Assembly (NCBI GenBank): GCA_037013685.1 | Contig: CM072884.1 | Coordinates: forward strand, 109,036,048 to 109,100,047 | Direction of reading: 5' to 3' | DNA: 64,000 nucleotides | From: Acridotheres tristis | Taxonomy: Eukaryota > Chordata > Aves > Passeriformes > Sturnidae | Position numbers and translations under genes: made by a program | Notes under the pieces: model-generated | Database searches by the model: none | What the model saw: the letters and a program-made list of their open reading frames with translations, nothing else | What the model was told of the DNA's origin: nothing | Part shown: piece by piece, positions 27,001 through 40,098 of the stretch | How positions within the stretch are numbered: position 1 is the stretch's first letter | Layout: each line of letters begins with the position of its first letter

Positions 27001-29400
27001 AAATTCTTGAGGATGTCTCAGCAGTGTCCTTAGGATCAATGAATCAAAGGCATTCCACTGTCTCACAGGCAAGTTCCCTGTTTTTCCCCCCTTGCTCTTC
27101 CCCCTAAGGGGGAGCATTCCAGGAAGGATGTTGACTTTTACATAGAAACATGATACAGTGAGCCTGGAAGGAAGAGATACCTGACTGGGACAGGTTTGGG
27201 TTACCCAAGAGCTGATGTTTTTCTCCTCATATCTGAAATGATCTGTAAGTGCTCTGATGTGCATGACTGCCTGGAAACTGAATGCTCAATGCACACAGTC
27301 AAAATGTGAAGTATATGCATGCAATTTCAGCTTGATCAAACCTGGGGAATAAAGTTCCTAATGCAGGAGTTAATTCAGATACTATTCAGACCATATTCAG
27401 AAAATTAATATGGAATAACAATCCATGCTGCCCAATATGTTCAGTGCCAGAGAGAGTTAATCCTAATGAATGGAGTTTTTTGAATACTGATTTCCCTAAC
27501 ATCATTTAATTTTTTCAGTTTATCAATTGCTTTTAAGCTCCAAACCAAATTATACCAAGGTGTAATTGTGGCATGAGTTTTAGTGGCATAAACTCTTGGA
27601 TTCTTTGGACATCTGCAACCAGCTGTGATAATAGTTTTTAATGACATAGGACTGCTGCAATCCAGGCCTGTTGTGAGCAGGTGAACATCTCCTGTTCAAC
27701 CACAAGACTTTGAACCCTTCCCTACTGCAAATATGTCCTATTTGCCTGGATTTTTGGTCGAGAAAAGAACTTTACTTCTTGTTCTGTAGATGGGTATCTA
27801 CTAGAAAATCTGATAAGTCAGCTAGTCTTCATTTTGGAGAGGCTACTGAGCATATTTCCTTAAAAGATGATCAGTTTAAGCAACATTCCTTTAAATTGCC
27901 TGGGTTTGAACCCACAGACCTGAAAACTACATTATCCTTTTTGACTGCACTGGGAACTTCTCAGCTGTGCTGAGTAACTTAGATTTCTCTATACTGCTCA
28001 TTTTTGACAGACTGCTAGAAAATATAGTCTTCTCACCTGGGTTTTGGTTTTGAACAAAATCGAAATTTGAGGTCAGGTTTTGCCCTCAACTTTTTTCATA
28101 TGCAGTTGAGTTCATGCTTCTACATAGATTCACCTTGGAGGAGAAAATGGCCTTCAGAATTCTGAACAGAATTTAAGGGGCAAAAATCTAGTCATATTAA
28201 AGGCAAGAAAACACTCCTACACAAATCTTTATTAAGGAGTTAACTCATAATAAACATTCAGAATTTATAAAATGTAGAAAAAAGCAACCTTGAATCATTA
28301 TGGTTTCTAGTTATTGGTTACTAATTAGATATTAACAATGCTATTAAAATGCCACTTGGTTTCCATGAAAGATTGGCAGATTAAAAAAAAAAAAAAGAAA
28401 TTCCTTTTATTTTTGTATTAAGGATTATGAAATAATTGTGTTATTTACTACCCCAGCTATTCAGAAGTACAAATTGGATTTTATGTATTAACAAGACCCC
28501 CAGAGTATTACAAATTTTAGTTCAAAGGACTGTGCATCATAATATTCAAAGCCAAAATTGCTTTGCTTATGATTTTCCTGTTTTAAAAGAATCAAGCAAT
28601 CCAAATGAAGAAACCAAATCTATGCAATCTGTATGACCAGCTGGCACAGGTATGCAAACAAATGAAGAACAGAAAGCAAAAGCTAATAATTTGAACCAAA
28701 TGTAATTAATTACTGAATAATTAACCTTGATACTAACAGTATCAATACCAAGAGACTCTTTTGCTCTCTTTGTATCAGATTATAAATTCTAGGGTTTTAT
28801 AGGAGATGAGTTTGGGCCATATTGTTTGGAGTGTTCTGAAGGTCATCATGTTTGGTTTCAGAGTTTTGCAATATGAAAACAAAAAAAATTTGCAAAAATT
28901 GCAATCCAATTCAATTTTGAGCTCAGATCACATCTTCCAGAGGCTCTATGTGTTCAGATCTACCAAGCTTTTGGCTCTAATCTATGTGCAATTAGAAAAC
29001 AAGGAAGTGAAAGAACACTGTAACCTAGTTGCATGAAGTTTCCCAAAAGAATTTCTAGGTTTTTAAGGGAAAATCCACTTCAATATAGCAAATCTTTTCA
29101 AAATCTTATTTTTTCAAAGGATGAGAAAGAAAAAGAGTGAGTGTTGCTGTGTCACGGACAGGATGTTGAACAAAGATGTTTTAGTTACAATAGTGGTTTA
29201 TATCTCCCAGCATATCTATTTAATAGTTGTGCTTAGGTAGCAATAAAAATGAGGGATGGGCCATTATTGATTATGGAATGAAGGCCAGACTGGTGTCTGA
29301 GCAGTTGGAGTAATCTGAACTCTGCAGACTGCTGGATGCTCCTCTGTGGCACAGAGTACAACCTTTGAGTTTAATGGAAGGAGTTACTATAAATAACATC
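21030..29400. other. Intronic or intergenic stretch, no firm gene
   Basis: No recognised interspersed repeats. Two segments have passable exon signals only: 23093-23176 (phase 1-1, donor gtag|gtgagc) and 28593-28651 (about 20 open codons before gcacag|gtatgc). The GC-richer 24480-24670 frame follows a fair acceptor (tttctgaccccag) but has no donor. Confidence 0.4.
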
Positions 29401-29418
29401 TCTTCTACTTCATCTCAG

Positions 29419-29508
29419 GCTGAGTAAATGCAGCCACCACAGCAAACCAGTACAATATCCACCTGAAAATTCTGGTTGTGACAAGATAAACACTGCAAGT
29501 TACTTCAG
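29419..29508 (+). CDS. Weak candidate exon, phase 2 in and 2 out
   Basis: A very pyrimidine-rich acceptor (tctcttctacttcatctcag, ending 29418) is followed by 90 bases open in a single frame, ending at cttcag|gtatct. The product is Ser/His/Pro-rich (starts LSKCSHHSKPVQYPPENSG). It leaves in phase 2 and so matches the 32073 exon. Acceptor strength and phase match are the only support. Confidence 0.18.
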
Positions 29509-32072
29509 GTATCTTTTAAAAATTTGTAGTTCCAGCTAATTTGGCATTGACAAAATTTGATACATGCACACAAAAATGTTATCACTTTCATATCTGATTT
29601 TAATAGAAAACAAGACTCATTGAATCTGCATTACATTTTTTCCCAGATGCTCTCTATATCTCTTTCCCTTGCATCAGGGAGATTTTACTTCTATTGTTAT
29701 CAGATTCAAAGATAATATGGACTTGAGAAATACCTGGCTTAGTTTTGCTGTGTCATCTACTACACATACCAGTTTGAAGTCGTGTTTTCTTTACTTAATT
29801 AAAATGTGTATGTATCACTATCAAAGGACTTTTTAGGTCTCTGAGCAAATTCTGATTAGGGCATTATGTGCTTTTGTGGTTCCACTAACACCAGGAGAGA
29901 TACATGCATGAAGAATAGATACTTCTCTGGAGAAACTTGTATCTCTCAAATAATGTCGATTTTTTTTACACAATTTAATCTGCGTATTAGTCAGAATGCA
30001 GCCTGCAAAAAATTATTATGAATTTAAGAAAAAGCTTGTGATGTCATTTCTACACCCTGAAGTGTCTGAAAAATCTGTCTTCATCTCTCCCTTTTTCACC
30101 TGAGCATTGAGAATATAGAGGAGTTTCAAAAGTCTCAGGAAAGGACCTGTTTGTTAATAATACAGACTTGTTAGGCTCATGAAGAAAGTTACAGGCATTT
30201 AGTTAACTACAGCATTATGATTAAGCGTCCAGAATATGAAAGCTGAAGTGCAGTGTTCATATAATTGTGCTACTGGCTTAAGACTTGATATTAATCCAAG
30301 ATGTTTCATCTGCCAAGGGACAAAAGCATATCTAAAGACGTGTTTCAATCTCATCCCACAGCAAGACACAAATAAATAACGTGTCTCATAAAGTCATGTA
30401 AAGTGAAGCTGAATACCATAACTGGCTGCATGCTCCTTCCTTCACTCACACTTTAATTATGTAATCAATAATAAAATGTTTAAGTCAATAATTTTGAAGC
30501 TGTGAGCTCAAAGCCAACACCAGAGGAGGAGGTTCTGCAGGCTGTGCAGTGCCAGAGATGCATTTTCATAATATTTATAACGTGCATTTAGTGCATGAAT
30601 TTACAGATCTGCACATTTTAGAGAGAATCCACAGAATTTTCCCATACGTCAACATCCCTTTTATGCTCCTTTGGATTCAACTGCTTTTCGGTCTTAACTT
30701 GAATCCTTTTACAGGACATGAACCTGCTCAAGGGGAAAAACTTTCAAACTTCACAAAGATACTTCAATCTAGAAATAATTCAGAGAGAGCTGGGCTCTCG
30801 AAGCTCTCCCAGCTCAGTGCTCTTCCCTTTCCCTATCCTAAAGTGATTTCCACACGCGCAGCATTGAAATGACTTGTAAATGACAGCAGTTGCAAAGGAG
30901 AGGGGCAGAGTCTGTTCAAACTGAGCTGAGTGAGGACAGCTTGAAGCAAAGGGCTGAGAGATCTCAGCAGCATCCCTGGGCTGGCTGCAGACCCCACACA
31001 ACTTTTCACCAGCCCTGATCAGAGGGAGCAGCTCCTTTATCAACCACGATGTGAGTCAGATTGCTGCTGAAGGAAATCATTTTGTTTACAGCAGCAAGGG
31101 AAGGGAATTGCTAGGGCAATTAAAATAATTACTTGTTTCATAATACAAGCCATACCAGGAATGCCTGTTAGCTGCATTTCAGTGTCAGGTACTTAAACAG
31201 CAAACAAACAATCAGTCAGGAAAAGTAGGTGCTAATTTCACAGAGGATTGTTAGTAAAAAGCAATCTTTATTTTAATGCCCTCAAGTCTTCCATGCTGCT
31301 GTACCCAGTCCCCATTCCTGTTCCCTGGGTGGACCAGGAGACCCCCAGGGGTTATTGTCCTTTGCTGCTTACCTGAGGCTTTACCTGCTGCTGAACGCTG
31401 TGAATCAGGGGGTGTGCAGGTATTTGTGAGGGAAAAAAAAGGAGTGAAACTGGAAGTTGTCCACTTCTTACCAAGGCTGATGTTGGCAGAGGATTTTCAA
31501 ACCTCTCATGGCCATGATGTTGCAGGTGCCCAGTAAATTGCATCAATTTCAAGATTTGTCCATGGATTTCACCAGCAAACACAAGATTTGCAATAATGGT
31601 GTCTCATGCAAGCCCTGACTGGCTCAAGAAGGGCAGATTTGTTTTGTTCTGTTTCAATTTTTTGAATTTTCCAGCTGTGTATCTGCATGGCAGAGCTGAA
31701 GCCCAAATACGTTCTGCCTGCTGGTAGCACCTGCCAAGTCCAGAAAGAATACTAAAATACTGATCTGATCCATCACAGTTAATATTTCTCAAGACCTAAA
31801 TATTTACAGGGAATTTTTCAAGCAATTGGTTGGGATGGAATAACAACCTTCCTTTCTCACCTACACACACCAATGTACAGCTCTGTGCAGCAATTCTGAA
31901 AAGCAACATTAAATAATGTATGTGCTGTTCATGGGCATTTTGCAGCAGGAAGAAGTGAAATCCACAGTGTTACATATTTCATTATTTGTTCAGCCCTTTT
32001 GCTTGTTAACTCTTTAGAGAAGTAAAGCAATCTCCCCCAAAACTCTTTGATGTGTCCTGGGCTGAATTTCAG

Positions 32073-32185
32073 GAGAAGTGAAATATCATTTGGGATAGAG
32101 TGGCATACCAGGAGGATATTTTCATCCTGGCAGATTCCTAAACTGAACAAATATGATTCATCTGCAGTTCTGAGTAAACAGACAG
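32073..32185 (+). CDS. Weak candidate exon, phase 2 in and 1 out
   Basis: The acceptor gctgaatttcag (ending 32072) and the strong donor cagacag|gtatgt (32186) bound 113 bases open in one frame only, reading SEISFGIEWHTRRIFSSW at its start. The entry phase matches the 29419-29508 candidate, the junction giving an Arg codon. A few adjacent Trp and Arg codons look exon-like, but codon use is not decisive. Confidence 0.2.
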
Positions 32186-34684
32186 GTATGTTTTGTTGTG
32201 GTTGTTTTAAGGAAATGATAACGATTGATAGAATTAACCTTTATCAGTTGCAGAGGATTATGATGGATTCTCTACCAGTAGAAAATACTGAAATCACAAC
32301 TAGAATTCTTTTCCCCCTAAAAATTCATTGCAATTCAAAGATCTGTTCAAAGTCTTCAGACCTTTGTTACTACAGGAATCCTAAACAGATTGCCACAATG
32401 GCCTTTTGGTAAAATCGTTTGTGCCATCAAGATTCCATAGGAAAAGACAGCCCTGCTGTGGGCACAATGCCAGAAGCAAAGGTTGGTGTGTCTGAAGGGG
32501 TTTTCAGTGTAAGACTGAGATAAGGAACCACAGAAGGATACAGGAAAACAGGACAAACTGATCCACACAACAGTACCACTACAAAATTCTGTGTCTGTAG
32601 GCGTTTTTAAGACACTGCCAACCTCCGCAGGGCCAGGAGGAGCTTTCAAATACTTTGTGAATAAAATATATCAATATTACTTCCCAATGGGTTCTTTCTA
32701 GGGGAAGAAAAAGTTACTATCATACAGTAACTTTCCAATTCAGTTCAGACTGGCTACACCAGCCAAATGTTTCAGGCAGCAGCAGCTGCAGAACTTCTGT
32801 TTTCTTTTGAAGCAGACTGTGACCAGAATTGTGTTGCATCTCAATCGAGGTAGGGCCAGGTCTGGACAAAACTTGGAACAAATACCTATGATCTCTTTGG
32901 TCTTCTTAAGGAATCCACAGCCTTCTTGATTTCTTCACAGGAAGACTTTAGCCTTGGTGGAAGACTGCTAACAACTAGCCATACATGCATTTCTTGTGTC
33001 CTGTCAGGTTAATTATAAAAAAATCCCACAATGGCCCTATGAATCTGCAGAATATGTTGTATATCTGTTCTAAAGAAGATGAAATTAAATTAGATGTTAG
33101 CTTATGTTCTCAGATGTAAATTATGCAGCAGGAATTTAATTTAACTACCAAAATATTAGATATAACTGATCTAAAGAAAATAAAATAGTTTAAATGAAAC
33201 ATATCCCCCAGTATTATTTTTTATTTATAAATCCTTATGCAACTATGAATCCCTGAAACTAGTTTTAATTGATAAATATTGCATAAGATCTGTCTTAAAT
33301 CTGTTTTTTAGAGATGATTTGCATTTTTAAATGGACTCTAACTCTATAGTGCGGGCTTATTTATAATAAATATTTAAGCAGACATATATCTTCAAGAATT
33401 AAATATCATTAATGGTAATTAAAAGGACACAGCTTGTGAAATGTGTTTGGAAATGTTTTTCATATGGTAATAAAATCAGGCAGAGGACAGAGGGTGATGA
33501 TACCCAGCCTAGAACACCGCAGTCTGAACTCCCAGTATTTTATCAAGAAGGTTGGTCACACTACAGTCTGTAGTTAGGATTTTTGGAGACAAATATTATA
33601 CCTTTTACCCTGCAACTGGGGCAAATTTGAAGAGTTTCCCCAGACCTCACATCCAGCTCTCCCCACCTGTTAAAAAACAGCTGGAGTGTTTGTTCCTGAA
33701 ACTCTGGGTCTTTTAGGTGCAGCTCTAAGCCAGGAGATCTTGGATTTGCCTGTTTGACAATGTGGTTGTGTCTGGGGAGAAGTTAACTTGTTAAAAGGCA
33801 GCCTTAGTTCTTGTTCCAGGCTTGGAAAGCGTTTGGGGGTCATTTAACTCATCCCTTTATTTCCCATTGCAGATCTGACTGTTTCTAAGTGCTGTAGGAA
33901 CCCTATGGCCTTTTCTAGCTCTCTGAGTACAAATTCTCTTCATAATAAAAGAGGTAATTAACAAATTGCAAAGGAAATAGTCCATCACGGGAAATATAAT
34001 TCTACATGTATATTATAGAAAAAAAAGGAGCAGAAATCTGATCTTGACTGTGGTCACCTAAGTTAATAACACTATTTCCATACATAGCACTAATTACTTG
34101 CTTCATATAGTTTCTGGATTGATGCCTACAACCAAAGGAAAGATTTAAATTGGAAGGAGTGGTGGGAAGAAAAAAACAGTAGAGAGAAAAAGAAATACTG
34201 TGTATTCTTTCCTCAAATATTCATTGCTTTGCTTCATTTCATCTTCCCTTTTTCTTTCACTCATTCTGTATTTAGGTTTTTCTCCTTACAGTCACCAGTC
34301 TAATCCACTAGTTTTGTAATTCTTGTCTTTAAAGTATGGAATTTTCTTTCCTTCTATACCCACCAAGTGGAACAAGAGGGAGTGAAAAAAAAAAAGGTTT
34401 CTTTGCCTCAAAGGGCAGCATTGCTGTGAAGAACTGACTGTTTTAAAGTGAAATCCTCTCATGGAACAAAATTGATGCTTTTTGCACTAGGGGACCTTCA
34501 AGTTATTTTTCTGGAGAGCAACTGTTTCCCTGGGTGTTTGCAGGAGAGAGCTGGAGTGGCTGAAGGAGCAAGAGCAGAGTTCTGCTTCATCTTGTGGCTC
34601 ATTAACAGGGCCACTTGTCCAGCCTCACGGGCTGACATTGGCTGCTGGGGAAGATGAAGGAGTAGCAGGACCAGAGAAGATCAC

Positions 34685-35420
34685 AAAACCAGAGAACCAC
34701 AGAATATACTGAGTTGGAAGGGACCCACAAAGATCATCCATCCAACTCCTAGCCTGGCACAGCACCATCCCCAGCAGTCACACCATGTACCCAAGAGCAC
34801 TGACCAAAAGCTTCCTGAGCTCTGCCAGGCTGGTGCTGTGACCCCTGCCCTGGGGAGCCTGTTCAGTGCCCAGCCACCTTCTGGGGGAAGAATCTTTTTC
34901 TAATATCCAACCTAAACCTCCCCTGACAGCTTCAGGCCATTCCCTCGGGTCCTGTCACTGTCACCACAGAGCAGAGATCAGTGCCTGTCCCTCCTGTTCC
35001 CCTCACGAGGAAGTTGTGACTGCAGTGAGGTCTCCCCTCAGTCTCCTCCAGGCTGAACAGACCAAATGCCCCCAGCTCCACATGGCTTCTCCTCAAGGCC
35101 CTTCACCATCTTTGTTGCCTTTGGCCACTCTCCAATAGCTTCACGTTTTTTTTCCACTGTGGTGCCCAAAACTGGCCCCAGCACTGGAGGTGAGGCTGCC
35201 CCAGCCCAGAGCAGAGCAGGACAATCTCAATCCCCTCCCTTGCCCGGCTGGTGATGCTGTCCCTGATGTCCCTCAGGACACGATGTCCCTCCTGGCTGCC
35301 AGGGCACTGCTGGCTCATGTTCAGCTCTCCAGGACTCCTTTCCATGGCACTGCCCTCCACCTTCTCATTCCCCACTTGTACAATGCTGGACTGCATGTGG
35401 CTCCTGGTGGTGGGACCAGG
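34685..35420 (-). mobile_element. Longer CR1 LINE fragment, minus orientation
   Basis: About 730 bases of reverse-complement CR1 begin with the tail (aaccacagaatatactgagt, ttggaagggacccacaaaga). They continue through gagcctgttcagtgcccagc, ctaatatccaacctaaacct, tccctcgggtcctgtcactg, caggctgaacagaccaaatg, tggtgcccaaaactggcccc and tgctggctcatgttcagctc, which reaches further 5' than the other copies. It raises local GC content and creates several spurious open frames. It sits in the presumed intron between the 32073 and 35756 candidate exons. Confidence 0.95.
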
Positions 35421-35755
35421 AAGGGACACAGGGGATGGGAGGACTGAGGAACTTCCAAGTCACATCACACGGCATGGGATGGCTTGATGTCATCAGAGAT
35501 GTGATCTCTTTCCTCCAAGGGAAGAGGGATGCAGATGATGGAGTTCAACAGCAATCTTCAATCCCTGGTCTGATTTAATCTGTGTTTACTGCCTGTGATG
35601 ACAGACAGGATGCAAAATCTCAACTTCCCTCAGACTATGATAAAACTGAAATGTCTGACAAGCAGTCACATTGCATTTTAACTAGTAGACCAAAGCTCTT
35701 TACATAGAAACCATTAAAACCATAAACATGAAACTCCACAGCATTATTTTTACAG

Positions 35756-35854
35756 TCACCTTTCAGAGGGAGCAACAATCTAAAGTTAAACCTTTTTGTA
35801 AGGAGGAGTTTTATGATTCCTGGACTTCAGTCTGTTTAGTTTATCCCCAGAAAG
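35756..35854 (+). CDS. Weak candidate exon, phase 1-1
   Basis: A strong acceptor (cattatttttacag, ending 35755) and a donor aaag|gtaaaa (35855) flank 99 bases open only in phase 1, giving a Lys/Gln-rich peptide beginning TFQREQQSKVKPF. It would join upstream to the 32073 exon (phase 1 out) but cannot be chained to 36459 or 37110, which require phase 0 from an upstream exon. One more exon or a different boundary would be needed. Confidence 0.17.
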
Positions 35855-35970
35855 GTAAAAAAGAATCTGAACATGGTCTGTAAATACCTCTGACCGCAAA
35901 GGGCTTTTTAAACTAATGGATTAGGGTAGAGCAAGATCCAACGTCTGGCAACTATGCTAACTGCATTCAG

Positions 35971-36048
35971 GAGCAAAGGCATGCATTCCTAACATCCAAG
36001 ATCTCCAACCAAATCACTTGCTCAAGGGTGCACTGGATTCCTTCTCAG
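35971..36048 (+). CDS. Weak candidate exon, 26 codons
   Basis: The acceptor includes a branch-point-like tgctaac just before ttcag (35954-35970), and the donor is ctcag|gtaaag at 36049. The 78 bases are open in phase 0 (starting EQRHAFL) and also in phase 1 (starting AKACIPN), so the frame cannot be decided from the sequence. Phase 0 would chain to 36459 and 37110; phase 1 would chain to the candidate at 35756. Splice signals are better than average and the coding evidence is weak. Confidence 0.2.
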
Positions 36049-36458
36049 GTAAAGCCTTGACATTGAACCTGTGTACCCTACCAAGGCTTAGAGGCTCAGA
36101 AGAGAAACCAGTTTGATAAAAAGCTATGGCTTTTGTCAGGCAAGATGATCCTAAATAGTCCTTTCTGGCATTAAAATTATATTCCTAGCATTCAAGTGGC
36201 ATAAAGGGAGGAGTATTCAACTTAGAAATTCTTCAATAAAGTGTTTCTTACTCTTTTTCAAAACACGCCTGTTCAGAAAAGAAGGTAATACTGCCACAGT
36301 GTTCAGACAAAGATTTACTTTTACCAGAATATTCAATCCAGTGAAAAAAATATATTAGAAAGAATAATTATAAAGATGTGTGAAGCTTTTTGATATTGGT
36401 TAAAAATAGCTCAGGTCAACATTCCTGACATTCAACAACTTTCCCTGTCCTCTCACAG

Positions 36459-36548
36459 GAATACTCACTGACTTTTGAGGTCATGTGCAAACATCTATGG
36501 CCTGAACCTCAGACGCTAATAGACAGATTCCACAATTCATGTGGAAAA
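36459..36548 (+). CDS. Weak candidate exon, phase 0-0
   Basis: An excellent pyrimidine-rich acceptor (caactttccctgtcctctcacag, 36437-36458) precedes 30 open codons ending at a moderate donor, gaaaa|gtaatt (36549). The segment enters and leaves in phase 0, so it could join directly to the 37110 exon. Codon use is neutral, and a 90-base open frame is expected often by chance, so this is a possible internal exon of the same unrecognised gene rather than a call. Confidence 0.2.
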
Positions 36549-37109
36549 GTAATTTCTGAGATATTTCAAACTCCTGGGAGCACTCTGAAAAGTCCTGGAA
36601 CTAGAACTGTTTTCATAGCCTGCCATTAGAAATCATCACATTTTCTTAATGACAGAGATTCAGTACCAAATATGGATCAATTTTTCTCCAGGTTGCTATG
36701 ACTTCTAGCAACTCCATAAGCACCCATGCACTATCTTTTTCAATATCTTAGGTTTGTGTAGTGGATTCTTTGTGCAACAAGCTCCCGTGCTCTGACAGAG
36801 TCCAACACAATCAGTATCTCACATACCAGTTATGTGGGTGTTGTGGTAAATGGTTTACAGTAGAATTAATCATCTATAAAGATATCTAGGTTGTATTACA
36901 TAGATAACAGCAGCTTTACAGCACTGATATCCCTATATCATTATGATAGATTAATTCAGAAAACAGATGAAATTTCTTTGTCAGGATTACAAGAAGCTTC
37001 TGTAATTGTGACCAGCACAGATATATGTGGATTGACAGCTTGAAAAGCATGGCACATAAACAAAATCTGCCTTTTCCTGCTTTCCTTCATCATCCTTTTC
37101 CTGCTTTAG

Positions 37110-37421
37110 GATCTGACTTCTTTGGGAATGGATAAAAATTTCAGTGACACCCCTGTGGACAGGAGGATGCTGAACAAGTGTGTGCAGTTTGGTCACTTTC
37201 CAAGCTGCAACCCTCCACATGGCAAGGAATTCCACAGCAGCAAGCTGCTCTTCCTGCAGCGGGACCTGGGGCCGGGGAGGACAGACATCCACGTGCATAA
37301 AAAGCTTTCCATTGGCTTTGTCCCAAAGAGAACTCCTTCAGTGAGCAGCCCATACACCTGGGAGCAGAGTTTCAGGCAGCCCAAGCCCACAGTTCAATCC
37401 ACTTTGGACTGCAAATTGTGA
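37110..37421 (+). CDS. Putative protein-coding exon, gene not recognised
   Basis: A long pyrimidine tract ending in tttag (37081-37109) is followed by a frame open in phase 0 from GAT at 37110 to TGA at 37419-37421, 103 codons. Codon choice is typical of vertebrate exons (CTG, GTG, CAG, AAG, GAC, AGC and CAC dominate) and stands out from the AT-rich surroundings. The product is hydrophilic and basic, with Cys, His and Pro scattered through it; no signal peptide, membrane segment or known catalytic motif is visible. A good donor (ttca|gtgagc) at 37341 would end the exon after 77 codons in phase 0 and join it to the phase-matched exon at 40099. Without that splice it would be a terminal exon adding about 26 residues. 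No AATAAA follows closely, which mildly favours splicing. I do not recognise the family. The reading frame is fairly secure; the 3' boundary and identity are not. Confidence 0.45.
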   Translation, partial: DLTSLGMDKNFSDTPVDRRMLNKCVQFGHFPSCNPPHGKEFHSSKLLFLQRDLGPGRTDIHVHKKLSIGFVPKRTPSVSSPYTWEQSFRQPKPTVQSTLDCKL

Positions 37422-38211
37422 AAACCACAGTCGGCATTCTGAGCAGCAGTTCAGCACCAAGCCTCACGTTCACCATCCTTCAGAATGGAGTGCTAATTAT
37501 TCATAGGGAATAATAGCTTTCACATGAAGTAATACATTGACTGTCCTCCAAAATCTAGCTTGGAATTTAAAAGATTATGAACGGTGCCAACAAAACTACT
37601 CCAGGGCAAAACAACCCTGAATCTTCAAGTTTAAACAAGAGCTTTACTATAAACAAACAAAAGTGTGATATTGTTAAAATTGGTCTTTGAAATTGTCAGT
37701 GGGCGATCCACTTTTTTTTCTTTTTTTTCATGAAACCCTTCAGACAGGAGGGGAACTTTTACCTTCATATGGCAAAGTTAACTTCCAAACATTACCCAGG
37801 GAGCATTTCATAAAACATGTTGTGATATACATGTTCTGTTGCAGAGATATTGAAACAATCACTGCATGCTCTTTTCTGTAATTACCACTTAAAGCTTAAG
37901 GATGTCCTTGACGCCAAAGAGATTTGGTTACAGGGAACCCAGAACTTCATTCCATTTTTCACTGGGCTGCCTTTGAGCAAACCATTCCTTTGGTCACCAA
38001 AGCCAAGTTTTCACTTTTTGAGGACAAATAATTTTAACATAGAGGGTATTCGTCCCCCATGCACTCTGTAGCAGGAAGGAGCACTTAAGGAGCTTTAAGG
38101 AACATTTCTTTTATCCCAAAAGCTCATGAAAATTCTCTTTGCACAAGTCTTCCATGTAGGAAGCACCTGGTAATACAGCTGCCCCTTAAAAAAGCAGAAT
38201 ATAAACATAAC

Positions 38212-38230
38212 TATATATATATATATATAA
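38212..38230 (+). repeat. Short (TA)n run
   Basis: Nine TA units are followed at once by an A-rich and T-rich stretch (aaaattttttttaag). Confidence 0.95.
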
Positions 38231-40098
38231 AATTTTTTTTAAGATAGAAAGGTTACTGAATTTCCTGATCATGTATAGCTGAAAGTCAGAGTGAGAAAGG
38301 AAGGAACACAGGAACACAACATCTTTTGAACCTTCTTCTGTTTTGCACTCATGAAATTGTGAAAAGTTCAGAGATGCTCACACAATCACGAGTTGCAATC
38401 ACCACTCAGTTCCTTTGAAAATACAAACTTTCCTATGACACTCTGTATCTCACTGGCACAGATTGTCTCATCTATGGGTATCTGTAAATAACAAGCAAGT
38501 GAAATGATGCTGCAGTCCAGAAAACATCACCTCCTTGTCACAGAAGGATGTTACAAGGTGCCACCTTCTCCAGTTTCACCTGTTTTTTTCTCATAAAGTT
38601 GTAATCATTTTTAAGTTCTAAGACCTTGAACTTGGCAGTTATGAGTCATAGTTAGGCTACAATATTTGACTGCTTCAAAATAAATGTGCTTTAGCTATTT
38701 TACCTTGAGATTACTCAGAAATTTCTTCAGTATAAATAAACAGTAGCTTCACTTTTCCACCTCATCTCTTACAAGAAGTAAGACAATTTTTTTCAAGCCT
38801 CACTGGTTTCAAGTTAAGATCAAGATAAGCAAATCAAAAAATAAGTGGCTTAATGTTGCAAATATTCATGTAATTCATTGCACACATGGAGGTTGCTCCA
38901 CTGACATCCACAAAACTGCTCTGCACATGTAAAGCTTTTGTAGGAGGGAGAGGCACAAGGAATTTGGTTTCCAAAGAAGTTCAGTTCATGTTGGCTGTCA
39001 CTGACCCAATCTCTGGCCATGAAGCTACTTGTATAAGTACCAGTCTGAAAAATCTGAAAGTCTTGACCCAGAGAGTTAATTTTAAGTTAAAGCTGGGATT
39101 TTGGATGAAAGATACATCCTAATATATAGTTACACCCACCTGGAAAGGCAGCATTCTACATAACCATCAGTAGAAGGATGCTTGGATTCAGACCCTCAGA
39201 TGATACAAAATGTGAATACTTTACTGGACACACTGAAACTACAGCCTTGGAGAAAAAGGTGTGGAGAGTTCTTCTGTTTCTAAAAAAAAAGTAGTAATAG
39301 TAACAATAACAATAATTGTCAAAAGATCTCTCTCAGCAATAGGACAAAACTTTCCAAATAAAGAGCAGTTTATCTACAGAAGCCTGCAGGTCAGCTGGTG
39401 CCTGTTGCTGTAAGTTGTGCTACCTGATTCCAGCCTCGGGATACAGAAGAATATAAGAAGATGACCAAAACCAGTCAGATTTCCCTGGCATTTAGAGTAT
39501 GTGGATCAGTCTGATGTCAAATACCATACCAGGATCAACGTGTCATTATTGCAGCTCAGAAAAATAGAGAAGGAAAAATAGGGAGTTATAACCTGATGGT
39601 TGGAATGGAGCAATTTCACAGGACATCTTTCATTTGAAAGAATATTAGCAAGCAATTTGTTTCACTGTTTTTCTTTAACCATGAATTTTTCTAATTGAAA
39701 AAGTCTGTCTCTCCATGTCTACTCAAAGAGCATGTATGACCTCTTAGGGAAGCAGGACCTATGTGTTGTATTTATCCCGAGTTTGTCTAGCATTCCTAGA
39801 CACCCTCAAGTGGAAATCAGTTTATGAGTTTCATTGCATGTTCTAAAAAATATAATGAAACAGTCCTATATCATTTTAACTTACTTGTAAAGTAGCTTAT
39901 GGGAAAGTCTTTTAGACTTAACACATAATTTCCAGATACCTGTGTCCAAAATGTCTCTAGTCCTCACTGACTGCAAGAGCAAGTTTTCGCTTAATGGGTG
40001 TCCAAACCTTTTCAATTTTCCACAACTATTCATGTGTATACATCACTCAAGAGCATATATGAATCTTCCTTACTTATTCACCTTTTTCTGAACCCTAG

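Noticed and set aside
33873..33953. Exon-like piece between ttcccattgcag and agag|gtaatt, phase 1-1
   Set aside because: Only one short open frame with neutral codon use. It fits the phase after 32185 but adds nothing that distinguishes it from chance.
34866..35487. Several overlapping frames of 60-108 codons on both strands
   Set aside because: They are all inside or beside the GC-rich minus-strand CR1 at 34685-35420.
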